Source: Adhaeribacter aquaticus DSM 16391
Lineage (GTDB): Bacteria > Bacteroidota > Bacteroidia > Cytophagales > Hymenobacteraceae
Length of the DNA: 64,000 bases
Assembly (NCBI RefSeq): GCF_000473365.1
Contig: NZ_KI421517.1
Location: forward strand, 3,817,901 to 3,881,900
Reading direction: 5' to 3'
The translations under genes and the position numbers were made by a program. Below the pieces are notes generated by a model. The model had not been told where the DNA came from. It worked only from the letters and a program-made list of their open reading frames with translations, and searched no databases. Below are positions 8,626-17,584 of the stretch, in pieces. How positions within the stretch are numbered: position 1 is the first letter of the stretch; each line of letters starts with the position of its first letter.

Positions 8626-9423
8626 TTAATCTTTAAATTGACCTTCAAATACAGTGACAGCCTCGCCACATATCAAAACGTAATCATCAAAAAGTTTTGT
8701 AGTCATTTTACCTGTTCTTTTTGAAGATTGGAAAGCGTTTAATTCATTTTTATTTAATTTTTCTGCCCAATACTTAGTCAGAAATGTTTGAACTCCACCT
8801 GTTACAGGGTCTTCATTAGTACCAGCCCATGGCCAAAAGTAGCGATATTGAAAATCAAATTCGGGATCAACAGAAGAAGCGGTTACTAAAACGCCATTTA
8901 TGCCGCTATAAGAATGAACTAAAGCAAGAAAATCCGGCTGTAGCTGGGCTAAGGTTTCTGAATCATGAATCTCAATTAAAATAATTTTATTTTTAGGGCT
9001 ATACCGGGAGTTTACTATTTGGTTAATTCCGAGGGCATTAATTAAAGTTTTGGGTACCTCAAATGCTTCTGTATCGTAAATGGGAAATTGCATTTCAATT
9101 TTGCTATCCTTTTTTTTAACCCGTAATTCAACGTTTTCACAATTGAAGAAGCTTATCTGATCCAGGTTAACGGCATCAAAAATTATTTTGGCCGATGCTA
9201 ATGTAGCATGGCCGCATAATGGAATCTCTTTTTTTGGGGTGTAAAATCGAATGCTGAAAGTATTGTTAGCTATTTTTTGGATAAATGCAGTTTCCGAAAA
9301 CCCAATTTCCGCGGCAATATTTTGCATTGTTTCATTGTCCAATTCCCTTTCTACTAAACAAACAGCAGCAGGATTACCTTTAAACTTTTGACTGGTAAAT
9401 GAATCTACAAAATATATATGCAT
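8626..9423 (-). CDS. PhzF family isomerase/epimerase
   Basis: A 265-residue protein of the PhzF family (diaminopimelate epimerase fold). The N-terminus IYFVDSFTSQKFKGNPAAVC and the GFSETAFI segment with its conserved Glu (about residue 45) are diagnostic. LCGHATLASA and GTNEDPVTGG are the two glycine-rich phosphate/carboxylate-binding loops. In Pseudomonas, PhzF isomerises a dihydrohydroxyanthranilate in phenazine synthesis, but most PhzF-like proteins act on unknown substrates, and no other phenazine gene is present here. It is the first gene of a likely two-gene unit with the DinB gene. Confidence 0.88.
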   Translation of the reverse strand: MHIYFVDSFTSQKFKGNPAAVCLVERELDNETMQNIAAEIGFSETAFIQKIANNTFSIRFYTPKKEIPLCGHATLASAKIIFDAVNLDQISFFNCENVELRVKKKDSKIEMQFPIYDTEAFEVPKTLINALGINQIVNSRYSPKNKIILIEIHDSETLAQLQPDFLALVHSYSGINGVLVTASSVDPEFDFQYRYFWPWAGTNEDPVTGGVQTFLTKYWAEKLNKNELNAFQSSKRTGKMTTKLFDDYVLICGEAVTVFEGQFKD

Positions 9424-9526
9424 TGTTAATATTTATTAGCGTTATGGGCCACAACGGTTGGGCTATGGCACGCTTTAGTGCTTCTTAGGTGATGTGGTAA
9501 ACAGTTATTTTTGCTTAACAGGTTTA

Positions 9527-10570
9527 CTATTGGAGGTTCAAAGACTTCTTTACTGCTCGGTACTGCGCGTCAACTACTGCCTGGTTATGTCCGTGTGCGG
9601 CACCCGGCACCAGTTCAAACTCTTTTTTCGGAGCCTTCAGTTTATCGAAGTAGGCTTTGGTAAGCTCTTTAGGAGTCAAGATGTCTTCCTCGCCCTGAAT
9701 GAGGAAGACTGGTATTTTATAGCGCAAACCATCGTTCATGAAATTCACTCCAGCCATCATGGACTTTATTCCCATCTTTTTGTGGCCGGCAGAGTAAAGG
9801 AAAGAATAATCGTCGCCGTTATATCTGTCCTTAGCGTCCTTCTCATTATCATAGGAGCTGGCCAACTTCCACCAGGAGGCGGGGGCTGGTGTGGAGTTCT
9901 GCCTTTCGTACTTTTTAATGACACGCATTAGCTGACCTTCTTTTCGGGCATTCTCATAGGGGGGAGGGCCCAATTCCTTCAGCTTATCTAACAACTCCTG
10001 GTCTTTGGCGTCCTGGGCCATTTTAGACACTTTATTGTAAGCGTGTGCAAATCCTTCGTAGAAGTTTACAACCTGGGCATGGCCTATATAGGCAGAGAAA
10101 AGGTCCGGGCGCGCAAGAGCCATCTTGGCGCCAAGCACAGAGCCCCAGGAGGTTCCTACAAGAGTTATGTTTCGCTTGCCCAGGTGCCTGGCCAGGTATT
10201 CGGCAAGCTCAATCCCATCGGCTGTCATCCGCTCCAGAGTCAAAGGGTTCTCCATCCAGTAATCCTCGGTTACCGGATCGGGGGCATTGCGGCCAAAGGT
10301 TCTGCCTGCCCCTCGCTGGTCCCAGTACACCAGAACAAAGTCTTTTTTCCAGTAGCCGTAAATGGCGTCATCGTACTGGCTCATCGTGCTGCCAGGCCCA
10401 CCATGCAAAAACAGGATAACAGGTTTGGATTGGTTCTCCCCGCTGATGGTTACCCACTGCTCTATGCCACCAATTGTGACAAACTTTTCCTCGTTGATTG
10501 GCTTAGCTTGTGCGGCTAACCCGCAGGATATTACAGAAAAGAATAGAACTAGGAAAAAGGTATGCTTCAT
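9527..10570 (-). CDS. exported alpha/beta hydrolase, peptidase S33 (proline iminopeptidase-like)
   Basis: A 347-residue hydrolase with a signal peptide (residues 1-20, ending CGLAAQ). It has the S33 signatures: LHGGPGSTMSQYD (oxyanion hole), YWDQRGAGRT (residues 82-91), nucleophile Ser141 in GTSWGS, a late acidic residue in GEEDILTP and His in GAAHGHN near the C-terminus. This set matches proline iminopeptidase-type enzymes, which remove N-terminal residues, though related proteins hydrolyse esters or lactones. It most likely acts in the periplasm. The Cys in the signal region (ISCGLAA) could be a lipobox, though the match is imperfect. Codons are GC-richer than in adjacent genes. Confidence 0.85.
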   Translation of the reverse strand: MKHTFFLVLFFSVISCGLAAQAKPINEEKFVTIGGIEQWVTISGENQSKPVILFLHGGPGSTMSQYDDAIYGYWKKDFVLVYWDQRGAGRTFGRNAPDPVTEDYWMENPLTLERMTADGIELAEYLARHLGKRNITLVGTSWGSVLGAKMALARPDLFSAYIGHAQVVNFYEGFAHAYNKVSKMAQDAKDQELLDKLKELGPPPYENARKEGQLMRVIKKYERQNSTPAPASWWKLASSYDNEKDAKDRYNGDDYSFLYSAGHKKMGIKSMMAGVNFMNDGLRYKIPVFLIQGEEDILTPKELTKAYFDKLKAPKKEFELVPGAAHGHNQAVVDAQYRAVKKSLNLQ

Positions 10571-10830
10571 TTTAAGTAAAGTTGCGAAATAATTGATTAA
10601 GTACTATTGGTAATGTGTGATTCAAATTGGCTGCAATGTTTCTGTAAAACGTCGGCCTAAGGTTGAGCTTTAGCTGTCGTTAGCGGCTGGCATTTTTATT
10701 ATTCTACAATGTTTATGACAACATTGCCTGTTTTTTGACTTGTTTCAACATACCGGTAGGTCTCAACATTTTGATCCAATTTATAGTATTTAGGTTTTTG
10801 TTGTGCCAAGGGATATTTAGGTAATTAACT

Positions 10831-10859
10831 ACAGAAATAACGATTCATATTATTTCTGT
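10831..10859 (-). terminator. possible hairpin at the end of the small frame
   Basis: Perfect 10-base arms (10831-10840 and 10850-10859) around a 9-base loop. It is AT-rich and lacks a long T-run, so terminator function is uncertain. Confidence 0.3.
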
Positions 10860-10963
10860 TTATTCTTTGTTCGATCTTGGTAAGTTTTGCTGGCATGCTT
10901 CCTGTTAAAAAACATAGCCATACCCTCCATCAAACTTCCGAATAATTTTATAATTCCTTCCAT
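10850..10963 (-). CDS. possible small protein (37 residues), unknown
   Basis: An ATG-started frame of 37 codons that begins MEGIIKLFGSLMEGMAMFF and ends in a basic tail (RTKNKQK). The N-terminal half could form an amphipathic or membrane-associated helix. Its stop codon lies in the right arm of the hairpin 10831-10859. No homology is known to me, and chance cannot be excluded in an AT-rich gap. Confidence 0.22.
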   Translation of the reverse strand: MEGIIKLFGSLMEGMAMFFNRKHASKTYQDRTKNKQK

Positions 10964-11070
10964 ATCATAATTTTATTTTTTGTTAATTCCGATCGGGGTT
11001 TTGTATTCACCGCAGAACTTTCTAATAAGCACTAAACTTTTGCTTGCGGGTAGCCGCTGTTAGGCCACGT

Positions 11071-11592
11071 TTACTTTTCGTCTTCCTCCAATATTTTTTT
11101 CTTTTCTTTTTCAAATTCTGCCTGAGTTACTACCTTTTCATCAAGTAGTTGCTTTAACTCTCTAAGCCTGTCAGCCTTTGATTTTTTCTGATCTTGCTGT
11201 GGATTGGTTTTAATTGTTGTTGGTTCGTTACTTGAACTTGGCATCAATTCATAAGTATGGGTAGGCTTATACTTCATTGTCCAAAGAAAGGGAACCAAAA
11301 CGAAAATTCCGCCAATAATTGCTCCAACATCAACTTCTTCATCTCGTGAAAAGGAAGTGTGTAAAGGGTTATAACCTTCTTTTTCTAATTTAACCATAGT
11401 CGTGCTGCCAACTATTTTTGTATCGTGGTGAGTGTAAGGTGTTGTTCCTACTGGTTCACCATTAAGATAAACTTTTGCATTACTTGGGTTTGATTGTATC
11501 AGTGTCGTGCTTGCACAACTTGTTAATAAAATTGAACCAGTTAATAACAGCGCAATCGTCTTTGGCATTATTGTTTGATTTTTCTTATTCAT
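11071..11592 (-). CDS. PEGA-domain lipoprotein with C-terminal SHOCT motif
   Basis: A 173-residue lipoprotein. The signal peptide ends in a clear lipobox, LLTSCAS. It is followed by a PEGA domain (about residues 30-80), with the typical SNPSNAKVYLNGEPVGTTPY, a surface-layer or cell-wall associated fold. A short hydrophobic segment (IIGGIFVLVPFLW) comes next, and the C-terminus carries a SHOCT-like helix pair (ADRLRELKQLLDEKVVTQAE...EKKKILEE), usually an oligomerisation motif. An internal ATG at 11568 would also give a complete signal peptide. Role unknown. Confidence 0.8.
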   Translation of the reverse strand: MNKKNQTIMPKTIALLLTGSILLTSCASTTLIQSNPSNAKVYLNGEPVGTTPYTHHDTKIVGSTTMVKLEKEGYNPLHTSFSRDEEVDVGAIIGGIFVLVPFLWTMKYKPTHTYELMPSSSNEPTTIKTNPQQDQKKSKADRLRELKQLLDEKVVTQAEFEKEKKKILEEDEK

Positions 11593-11675
11593 TCTGTTTT
11601 GAATGTTACATAACGGACCGCGGCTAAAATGCTTTTTAGCCAGTGTTAGTTCTTGTTTTTTTTATGTAGTTAAAG

Positions 11676-12182
11676 CTATAATTTATAGAACACTTGAATT
11701 CTTATACTTGGCAAAACAAAAAAACGCACATCACTATCACAATCAAAACAATATTGGTCTCTTTTAATTTTTTGCCATATCTGTATGAATGTTCCAATGT
11801 CAGCGTTCAATCCAAACTTATCAGATATATTTATATGTTTACCTATATTAGGGGTTAAATAGATGGTTCTCCATTTTATTTCACCATTATCTTCATAAAA
11901 GCCGGTAACCCTTTGGCCAAAATACCACGTAGGTTGATTGGTAAATTTTCTTGAATATTTGAAATTTAGCTTATGTTCAAAGGTCAACTGACGCATCTTT
12001 GACGAGGCTGGAATAAATCCTACATTAGCTCCTAAAGAACTTCTAGTAGTAAGATTTTTATTTAATCCTATATGAATTAAATCAGGGAGTCCTACTCCTG
12101 ATACTACTTCCCATTTTCTTTTTTGGGCTAAAACACCACTAATTAGCATAAAAAAAGCTAATGTTAAAAGAGATAACTTCAT
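11676..12182 (-). CDS. secreted beta-barrel-like protein, unknown function
   Basis: A 168-residue protein with a Sec signal peptide (residues 1-19, ending SGVLAQ). The mature sequence is rich in alternating strands (GLPDLIHIGLN, WYFGQRVTGFY, IRIQVFYKL) and lacks conserved catalytic residues. This is the pattern of small outer-membrane barrel proteins of Bacteroidota. I do not recognise the family. It lies 83 bases upstream of the PEGA lipoprotein gene and on the same strand, so co-transcription is possible. Confidence 0.6.
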   Translation of the reverse strand: MKLSLLTLAFFMLISGVLAQKRKWEVVSGVGLPDLIHIGLNKNLTTRSSLGANVGFIPASSKMRQLTFEHKLNFKYSRKFTNQPTWYFGQRVTGFYEDNGEIKWRTIYLTPNIGKHINISDKFGLNADIGTFIQIWQKIKRDQYCFDCDSDVRFFVLPSIRIQVFYKL

Positions 12183-12323
12183 AAATAGTGTTTTAATAAG
12201 AACTAACTAATGGCTAAACGAAACTTGTTCCGGTTATCCAACTACCGTTAGTCAGATATATGGAACTACATTAACGAATATACTATATATTAAAATCACT
12301 ATTCAGACTGTTTGTACAAAAAA

Positions 12324-12353
12324 TAAAGAGGCCCCTCAATAGGAGCCTCTTTA
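12324..12353 (-). terminator. hairpin terminator downstream of the bestrophin gene
   Basis: Arms 12324-12336 and 12341-12353 pair over 13 bases with one mismatch and a 4-base loop; on the minus strand the arm ends in CTTTA followed by T-rich sequence. The remaining parts of the 324-base gap 12183-12506 show no gene. Confidence 0.7.
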
Positions 12354-12506
12354 TCCTGCTTTATAACATACTTTACTTTTACTTATTTTCCTCCTGACGT
12401 TTAAGTTTTTGTTATCTTTTTTTAGTCAGTAATATTTATGGCGTTCTCTTTATTATGGTGAACAGCCAATTATCAAATAAATCAGGACAATTTAATCCAA
12501 CTATAT

Positions 12507-13466
12507 CTACAATACAATGCCGTCGGGAGCATCCTTTTTGGCCGGGAAGTTAGTATCGCCCCATTGTTCTTTCACATTTGTTTCTATGGTTAAACTTAGT
12601 GCTGTTAGCGGCACATCTTCCAACCTGTTTTCAAAGGGATCTTCAGACCTTTCTCCTATTAAATCGAGGCATAAAAAGACAAAAGAGATAATAACAGATA
12701 CCGGTATGCTGGCCCAACTCAGGTCTTCTACAAATACAAACGGCAAAAGCGAAGCGTGAATAAAAACAAACACCCTGGAAAAGAAACTATACTGCCGCAA
12801 AAATGGTGTGTTTTTTATTCGCTCACTACGGCCTTGAATATTATTAAATTCAACGAGCGTTTCTTCAAGTTTTACAAACCGGAAATCGGACAGCCAGCCT
12901 TGGTTAAAAGCTAATTGCAAGTCTTTGCCCTGTTGCTCCAGTAAAAAGTTGGGTGGGTTTTGTTTGTGAATAAAAGCTTCATACTCATCAGCACTTATAA
13001 AAGCATTTGCATCTGAATACTCATTGGGTTCCTCAGAAATTTCTTCCTTGCCCCGATCATTATACACGTGTTTCTTCCGTAAAAAAACCCGTAACCCGTG
13101 CACAAATGCAATATGCCGGTACACCATCCGGGACTGGTGGGCTTTAACTATTGAGGCTTCCTCGTTATTGGCAGGAATGATCATGGTAATAACCTGTCGG
13201 GTCCAGGCCCGGCTATAGTTTACCAATGCTCCCCAAATTTGCCTGGCTTCCCACCAACGCTCGTAGGCATTACTGGTTTTAAAACCCAGAAAAATAGCCA
13301 GTGCCGTACTTAAAGCTGTGATGGCAGTAAAAGGAATATGTAATTTTAGTACCTTATAAAAATCATGTAATAGATACACCGCAATAGCGAGTAAAATATA
13401 ATACAACATGCTTTTCCAGGTGTAGTGGAGAATCATGTTCCAGGTTATATTTCTTCTTACCAGCAT
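12507..13466 (-). CDS. bestrophin family anion channel
   Basis: A 319-residue membrane protein of the bestrophin/UPF0187 family, which forms pentameric anion channels in the inner membrane. The N-terminal region (WKSMLYYILLAIAVYLLHDF) is the first transmembrane segment. It is followed by IPFTAITALSTALAIFLGFKTSNAYERWWEAR, in which the S-N-x-x-Y-x-R-W-W-E-x-R motif is diagnostic. Two more hydrophobic segments lie near residues 225-265, before SEDPFENRLEDVPL, another family signature. Ion specificity in the cell is not known. It is monocistronic with its own terminator. Confidence 0.9.
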   Translation of the reverse strand: MLVRRNITWNMILHYTWKSMLYYILLAIAVYLLHDFYKVLKLHIPFTAITALSTALAIFLGFKTSNAYERWWEARQIWGALVNYSRAWTRQVITMIIPANNEEASIVKAHQSRMVYRHIAFVHGLRVFLRKKHVYNDRGKEEISEEPNEYSDANAFISADEYEAFIHKQNPPNFLLEQQGKDLQLAFNQGWLSDFRFVKLEETLVEFNNIQGRSERIKNTPFLRQYSFFSRVFVFIHASLLPFVFVEDLSWASIPVSVIISFVFLCLDLIGERSEDPFENRLEDVPLTALSLTIETNVKEQWGDTNFPAKKDAPDGIVL

Positions 13467-13833
13467 AATTAAAGTTTTAATGCCTTTACCTTAATATAAT
13501 CTTATTTGTTCGGGTAGGTGACAAAAAACAGGTTTAATATAAATAGGATAAAGGGAGTAAAATGCTGATTCTTATTAGCCTAGTAGGGAATTTGTTAAAT
13601 GACTACTTTAAATTAAAATAGTTAGCCATCAGCCTAATTGTGTTAAAGTTTTGTGATGTAACATCTATTGCTACCGAATTTGCCATACTCTCTTCTTTAC
13701 TGATTATTACTTCTGGATAATTTGAAATTTTCATTATATGGGTGCAGACAGAACCCATAAGATTATTCCTGCTTTTATGAGCTTTTGAAGCTTATTTTAT
13801 ATTCTTGTCTCTTCCGCTAAGGCTGGTTAAAAC

Positions 13834-13877
13834 TAAAAGGAGCTAAAGCCATTTTGTATTGACTTTAGCTCCTTTTA
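13834..13877 (-). terminator. hairpin terminator of the ABC-F gene
   Basis: Perfect 15-base arms at 13834-13848 and 13863-13877 with a 14-base loop. On the minus strand the stem ends in a T-run. It lies 46 bases beyond the ABC-F stop codon. The rest of the gap 13467-13923 holds no gene that I can support. Confidence 0.8.
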
Positions 13878-13923
13878 TTTTTGAGTGAAATGCTATTAAA
13901 GTTACATATTATGTGGTAGAACC

Positions 13924-15564
13924 TTATTTAGCAGTTCGTTCAATTTCCCGCAGGTTTTCCATTTTCTTGTTACGCAGGAAGCCGTTTATATCTTCGAAGT
14001 GTTCTTTAATACGCTTGTTGCCAAATTCAAAAACTTTTTCTGCCAAACCATCCAGGAAGTCCCGGTCGTGCGATACTAAAATTAAGGTGCCATCAAATGC
14101 TTTAAGAGCATCTTTTAGGATATCCTTGGTTTTAATGTCCAAATGGTTGGTAGGCTCATCCAGAATTAATAGGTTTACCGGTTGTAGCAATAGTTTTATC
14201 ATAGCCAAACGGGTTTTCTCACCGCCCGAAAGTACTTTTACCTTTTTCTCAACTGTGTCGCCGCTAAACATAAAAGCTCCCAATAAGTCCTTTATTCTGG
14301 TACGCATGTCACCAACTGCAATCTGATCTATAGTTTGGAATATGGTTAATTCTCCGTCCAGTAAAGAAGCTTGGTTTTGGGCAAAATAGCCTATCATGGA
14401 ATTGTGGCCCAATTGTAAGCTTCCTTCATAATCAATTTCACCCATTATGGCTTTCACCAAGGTAGATTTACCTTCTCCGTTTTTTCCAACAAAAGCAATT
14501 TTCTGGCCTCGTTCAATGGTTATGGAAGCATCCTGGAAAACCACATGGTCGCCGTACTTTTTCGTCAGGCTGTCTACAATAACCGGATAATTACCGGAAC
14601 GCGGAGCCGGAGGGAATTTTAAACTTAAGGCCGAAGTATCTACTTCATCTACCTGAATAATTTCAATTTTTTCCAGCATTTTTACCCGCGACTGCACTTG
14701 CAAGGTTTTGGAGTAGGTGCCTTTAAAACGGTCGATAAAACCTTGAATATCGGCAATTTCTTTTTGCTGGTCTTCGAACTGACGTTGTTGCTGCTCGCGG
14801 CGCTCTTTGCGCAGTTGTAAATACTGGGTATAGGTAACTTTGTAGTCGTAGATGCGGCCCATAGTAACCTCAATCGTCCGGTTGGTTAAATTATCTACGA
14901 AGGTTTTATCATGGGAAATAACGATTACCGCCTTGGCGTTATTTTTCAGAAAATCCTCTAACCACTGAATCGATTCAATATCCAAATGGTTGGTAGGCTC
15001 ATCTAATAAAATTAAGTCCGGCTTTTGTAACAGGATTTTAGCTAACTCAATCCGCATACGCCAGCCACCGCTAAACTCGCGGGTAGAGCGGTTTAAATCA
15101 GACCGGGAAAAACCTAGGCCCTTTAAAGTTTTTTCTACTTCGGCATCAAAGTTTATTTCCTCAATAGAATAATATTTTTCGCTTAGCTCTGAAACTTGTT
15201 CTATAATCTGGCTGTATTCCTCCGACTCGTAATCTGTACGGGTTTCTAACTGTAAATTCAGGTCTTCCATCTGGGTTTTCATAGCCAGAATTTTTGAAAA
15301 AGCTTTAGAAGCTTCTTCAAATACCGTACAGTTGTCTTCGGTAAGTAAGTGCTGAGGCAAATAGGCAATTACCGCATCCTTAGGGGCTGATACTTTGCCC
15401 CGGCTGGGTTTACTAACACCGGCTATAATTTTTAATAAAGTAGATTTTCCGGCTCCGTTTTTACCCATTAGGGCAATCCGGTCATTTTCATTGATATTAA
15501 AATTAATGTTGCTGAACAGGGCTGAACCGTTAAACTCAACACTTACCGCGTCAACTGAAATCAT
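13924..15564 (-). CDS. ABC-F family ATPase
   Basis: A 546-residue soluble protein with two ABC ATPase domains and no membrane segment, as in the ABC-F family, whose members act on the ribosome as translation factors or antibiotic-protection proteins. The first domain has Walker A GKNGAGKST (residues 34-42), signature FSGGW and Walker B/D-loop LILLDEPTNHLD. The second, near residue 355 onward, has GKNGEGKST, LSGGEKTR and LLILDEPTNHLD. A charged linker between them (QLRKERREQQQRQFEDQQ) is the interdomain P-site tRNA-interaction region. It resembles housekeeping YdiF/Uup-type members more than resistance ones, but this cannot be settled by eye. Confidence 0.9.
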   Translation of the reverse strand: MISVDAVSVEFNGSALFSNINFNINENDRIALMGKNGAGKSTLLKIIAGVSKPSRGKVSAPKDAVIAYLPQHLLTEDNCTVFEEASKAFSKILAMKTQMEDLNLQLETRTDYESEEYSQIIEQVSELSEKYYSIEEINFDAEVEKTLKGLGFSRSDLNRSTREFSGGWRMRIELAKILLQKPDLILLDEPTNHLDIESIQWLEDFLKNNAKAVIVISHDKTFVDNLTNRTIEVTMGRIYDYKVTYTQYLQLRKERREQQQRQFEDQQKEIADIQGFIDRFKGTYSKTLQVQSRVKMLEKIEIIQVDEVDTSALSLKFPPAPRSGNYPVIVDSLTKKYGDHVVFQDASITIERGQKIAFVGKNGEGKSTLVKAIMGEIDYEGSLQLGHNSMIGYFAQNQASLLDGELTIFQTIDQIAVGDMRTRIKDLLGAFMFSGDTVEKKVKVLSGGEKTRLAMIKLLLQPVNLLILDEPTNHLDIKTKDILKDALKAFDGTLILVSHDRDFLDGLAEKVFEFGNKRIKEHFEDINGFLRNKKMENLREIERTAK

Positions 15565-15586
15565 GTGCTATTTAAATATTTGGCTG

Positions 15587-15594
15587 CAAAGATA
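15587..15594 (-). promoter_or_regulatory. possible -7 promoter box of the ABC-F gene
   Basis: Minus-strand TATCTTTG fits TAnnTTTG and lies 22 bases before the ABC-F start codon, the same arrangement as at rlmF. No clear -33 element. Confidence 0.35.
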
Positions 15595-15829
15595 CTAGGA
15601 ATTTCCCTATTGCCTTAGCTTTTAAAGGCAGTTATGCTATAATTCCTTAGGTTTTACTTAGAAAAAAAAATGCAGGTAAATAGTTCAAATACGGGTAAGC
15701 CGTTAACTGACCAAAACTTTTCCTGATTATCCCTTTAAGTGCCGATCATCTACGTTTCTTGAGGAAAAAATATAAAACATTTCCTATATAAAACTCGTCT
15801 GGAGAGGTCGGAAATCAAACAGGTTATAC

Positions 15830-16726
15830 ATGCATATTCTGCAAGGTGGCGTACCCAAGTGTGGTAACTTCTGGTTATATCAAATCATTCAGCAAATTTT
15901 GTCCCGGTCGGGCCACAATACCACAACTTTTATCCAGCAACAGCCCATTTATAATCTTGCCCGGGAATGGGATTTAAATTATCCAAGTCAGGCGGGAATT
16001 GATGTGCTGGAAATAACTGATTTGCAGTACAGCTACCGGATCAGTAGTATTTTTAGAATGCCTGTTCTGAACCTGGCTGAATACATTATGCAAACCCCGC
16101 ACGTCTGGACGCATTCACCGGTTTGCAAGAAGAGTGACGAGGTCTTTAACTTGTTTGATAAAAAAGTGTACATCATCCGGGACCCCAGGGACAGGGCTAT
16201 ATCGGCGGCTAAATATTACACCTCGGAATATATGCTGAAATATTACCCGCAACCAGAAACAGACCCGGATAAGTTTTTACAAAAGAATTTTGAGAACCTG
16301 ATGCACGAGTGGGTATGGCATGTGTATGACCATCTCCGGCTTAGCCAGACCTACAATATTCATATAACTTTTTATGAAGCCTTTTTAGCAGATTTTCAGG
16401 GAGAATTGACCAGATTGTTAACTTACCTGGGCATTGAATTAGGCCCTGAACAAAAAGCGGAACTGGCGGAAGCCATGCATTTTTCAGCACTTAAGAAGCA
16501 AAACCCAAAACACCTGAAAAAAGGGGAGTCGTATTATTGGAAGAACGGACTAACAAAAGAGCAGCAAGAGAAAGCAGCTATAATGGCAGGCCCGCTTTTA
16601 CAATACCTGAATTACCCGCTGGAAGAGATATCAGGTTTACCGGCCTTTACACCAGTGGCCGCCTCTTATTTTGAAGAACTAAAAGAACAGATTATTACCT
16701 CGCAACTCCCGCTTTACCAGGAGTAG
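15830..16726 (+). CDS. sulfotransferase domain protein
   Basis: A 298-residue soluble enzyme that should move a sulfuryl group from PAPS to a hydroxyl or amine. The 5'-phosphosulfate-binding loop is GGVPKCGNFW at residues 6-15 (P-K-x-G-x-x-W with Cys for the usual Ser/Thr). The 3'-phosphate-binding segment IIRDPRDRAIS lies at 115-125 with Arg117 and Ser125. A C-terminal SALKKQNP-KKGESYYWKNGLT region matches the K-x-x-x-x-G...W-K end of the family. Its acceptor is unknown. It ends two bases from the converging DinB gene and lies 0.9 kb upstream of a large sugar-modification cluster, so a glycan acceptor is possible but unproven. Confidence 0.85.
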   Translation: MHILQGGVPKCGNFWLYQIIQQILSRSGHNTTTFIQQQPIYNLAREWDLNYPSQAGIDVLEITDLQYSYRISSIFRMPVLNLAEYIMQTPHVWTHSPVCKKSDEVFNLFDKKVYIIRDPRDRAISAAKYYTSEYMLKYYPQPETDPDKFLQKNFENLMHEWVWHVYDHLRLSQTYNIHITFYEAFLADFQGELTRLLTYLGIELGPEQKAELAEAMHFSALKKQNPKHLKKGESYYWKNGLTKEQQEKAAIMAGPLLQYLNYPLEEISGLPAFTPVAASYFEELKEQIITSQLPLYQE

Positions 16727-16728
16727 GT

Positions 16729-17202
16729 TTACCAAACCCCTAGTTGCCGACCTATGGTTTTAAGCTGACCAATGTGGTAACCGTTGTGGTGCAAGGTAGT
16801 CATGGCCGCCCAGGCAAGGGTTTTGCCATTTGATTGCACCTGAAATAAATCTATTTCCGGGTTTTTAACCAGGTCTATCATTTCGTTTAGCTCCTTTTCG
16901 AATTCCGCTATGGCTTTTTCCCATTCATCGGCAGAAGCAGGGGCATAGTTTTCCGGCCAATGCGCATCCGGCCAGATATCCTGGTTATTTTCCGGATCTT
17001 TCATAAAGCTCAGAAGCGTATTTTGACGGGCCCGCATGTGGCCTAATAAAATCCAACCAGAAAAATGTAAACCATTAAGTATTTGGCCGGCTTTATCATA
17101 CTGAAATTCGCGTAATAAAATTACGGTAGGGGCAAAGCCACCTACTAAAAGTTCCGCTAAATACGCTCTGGTTAATTGATCAGTAGTATTTTCTGAACCC
17201 AT
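16729..17202 (-). CDS. DinB family protein
   Basis: A 157-residue DinB-fold protein. Putative metal ligands are the His in WILLGHMRARQ (about residue 55) and the pair in HHNGYHIGQLKTIGRQLG near the C-terminus; the ending GYHIGQLKTIGRQLGVW is very typical. The activity of this subgroup is not established. The gene converges on the sulfotransferase gene with only two bases between their stop codons. Confidence 0.82.
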   Translation of the reverse strand: MGSENTTDQLTRAYLAELLVGGFAPTVILLREFQYDKAGQILNGLHFSGWILLGHMRARQNTLLSFMKDPENNQDIWPDAHWPENYAPASADEWEKAIAEFEKELNEMIDLVKNPEIDLFQVQSNGKTLAWAAMTTLHHNGYHIGQLKTIGRQLGVW

Positions 17203-17584
17203 AAAAACTTAAGTTTCCTGTTTATATTGAAAAACAACCTTTAATAGGTAAATACATAAAAAGTAAATTATGGGCTGAAACGTAGGGAAGCGTTTTAGGT
17301 TTTTTTCTTATCTCAAAAATAAAATTACTGCATTTACCCGCACTTTGGTTCGAGTTGATTAAATACAAACATTAATTAGGTTTTGTAGGTAATTAGAATT
17401 AGTAGTTTAAAGTTTAGGACTGCTCCAGGTTCAGAATGGATGCCTTTTCCAGACAAATTAACTTTTAAGGAAAAGATTTATAATTTTTTTAAGCATCTTC
17501 TTCTTCTTCTTCAACCCTTTTGCTGAGAATTACGTTTTAGGATAGTAAATCAAAATATAGCTATATCGCTATACGTATTGCTTA
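17203..17584. other. divergent intergenic region upstream of the sugar cluster
   Basis: 382 bases between the DinB gene start and the first cluster gene. A TTG at 17355-17357 is followed, 19 bases on, by TAGGTTTTG (17377-17385), which resembles the -33/-7 promoter pair but has one extra base in the -7 box. A short TTC-repeat tract occupies about 17496-17512. No gene was seen. Confidence 0.4.

Larger units (their letters stand above)
10571..11070. other. intergenic region with a possible tiny gene
   Basis: 500 bases between two minus-strand genes. The only structures noted are the small open frame at 10850-10963 and the hairpin at 10831-10859; the rest shows nothing recognisable. Confidence 0.5.

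Noticed and set aside
8626..9423. Phenazine biosynthesis locus suggested by the PhzF-like protein
   Set aside because: No other phz gene is present; PhzF-like proteins are widespread outside phenazine producers.
17341..17360. GGTTCGAG resembling a tRNA T-loop
   Set aside because: No acceptor stem, anticodon arm or CCA end could be folded around it.
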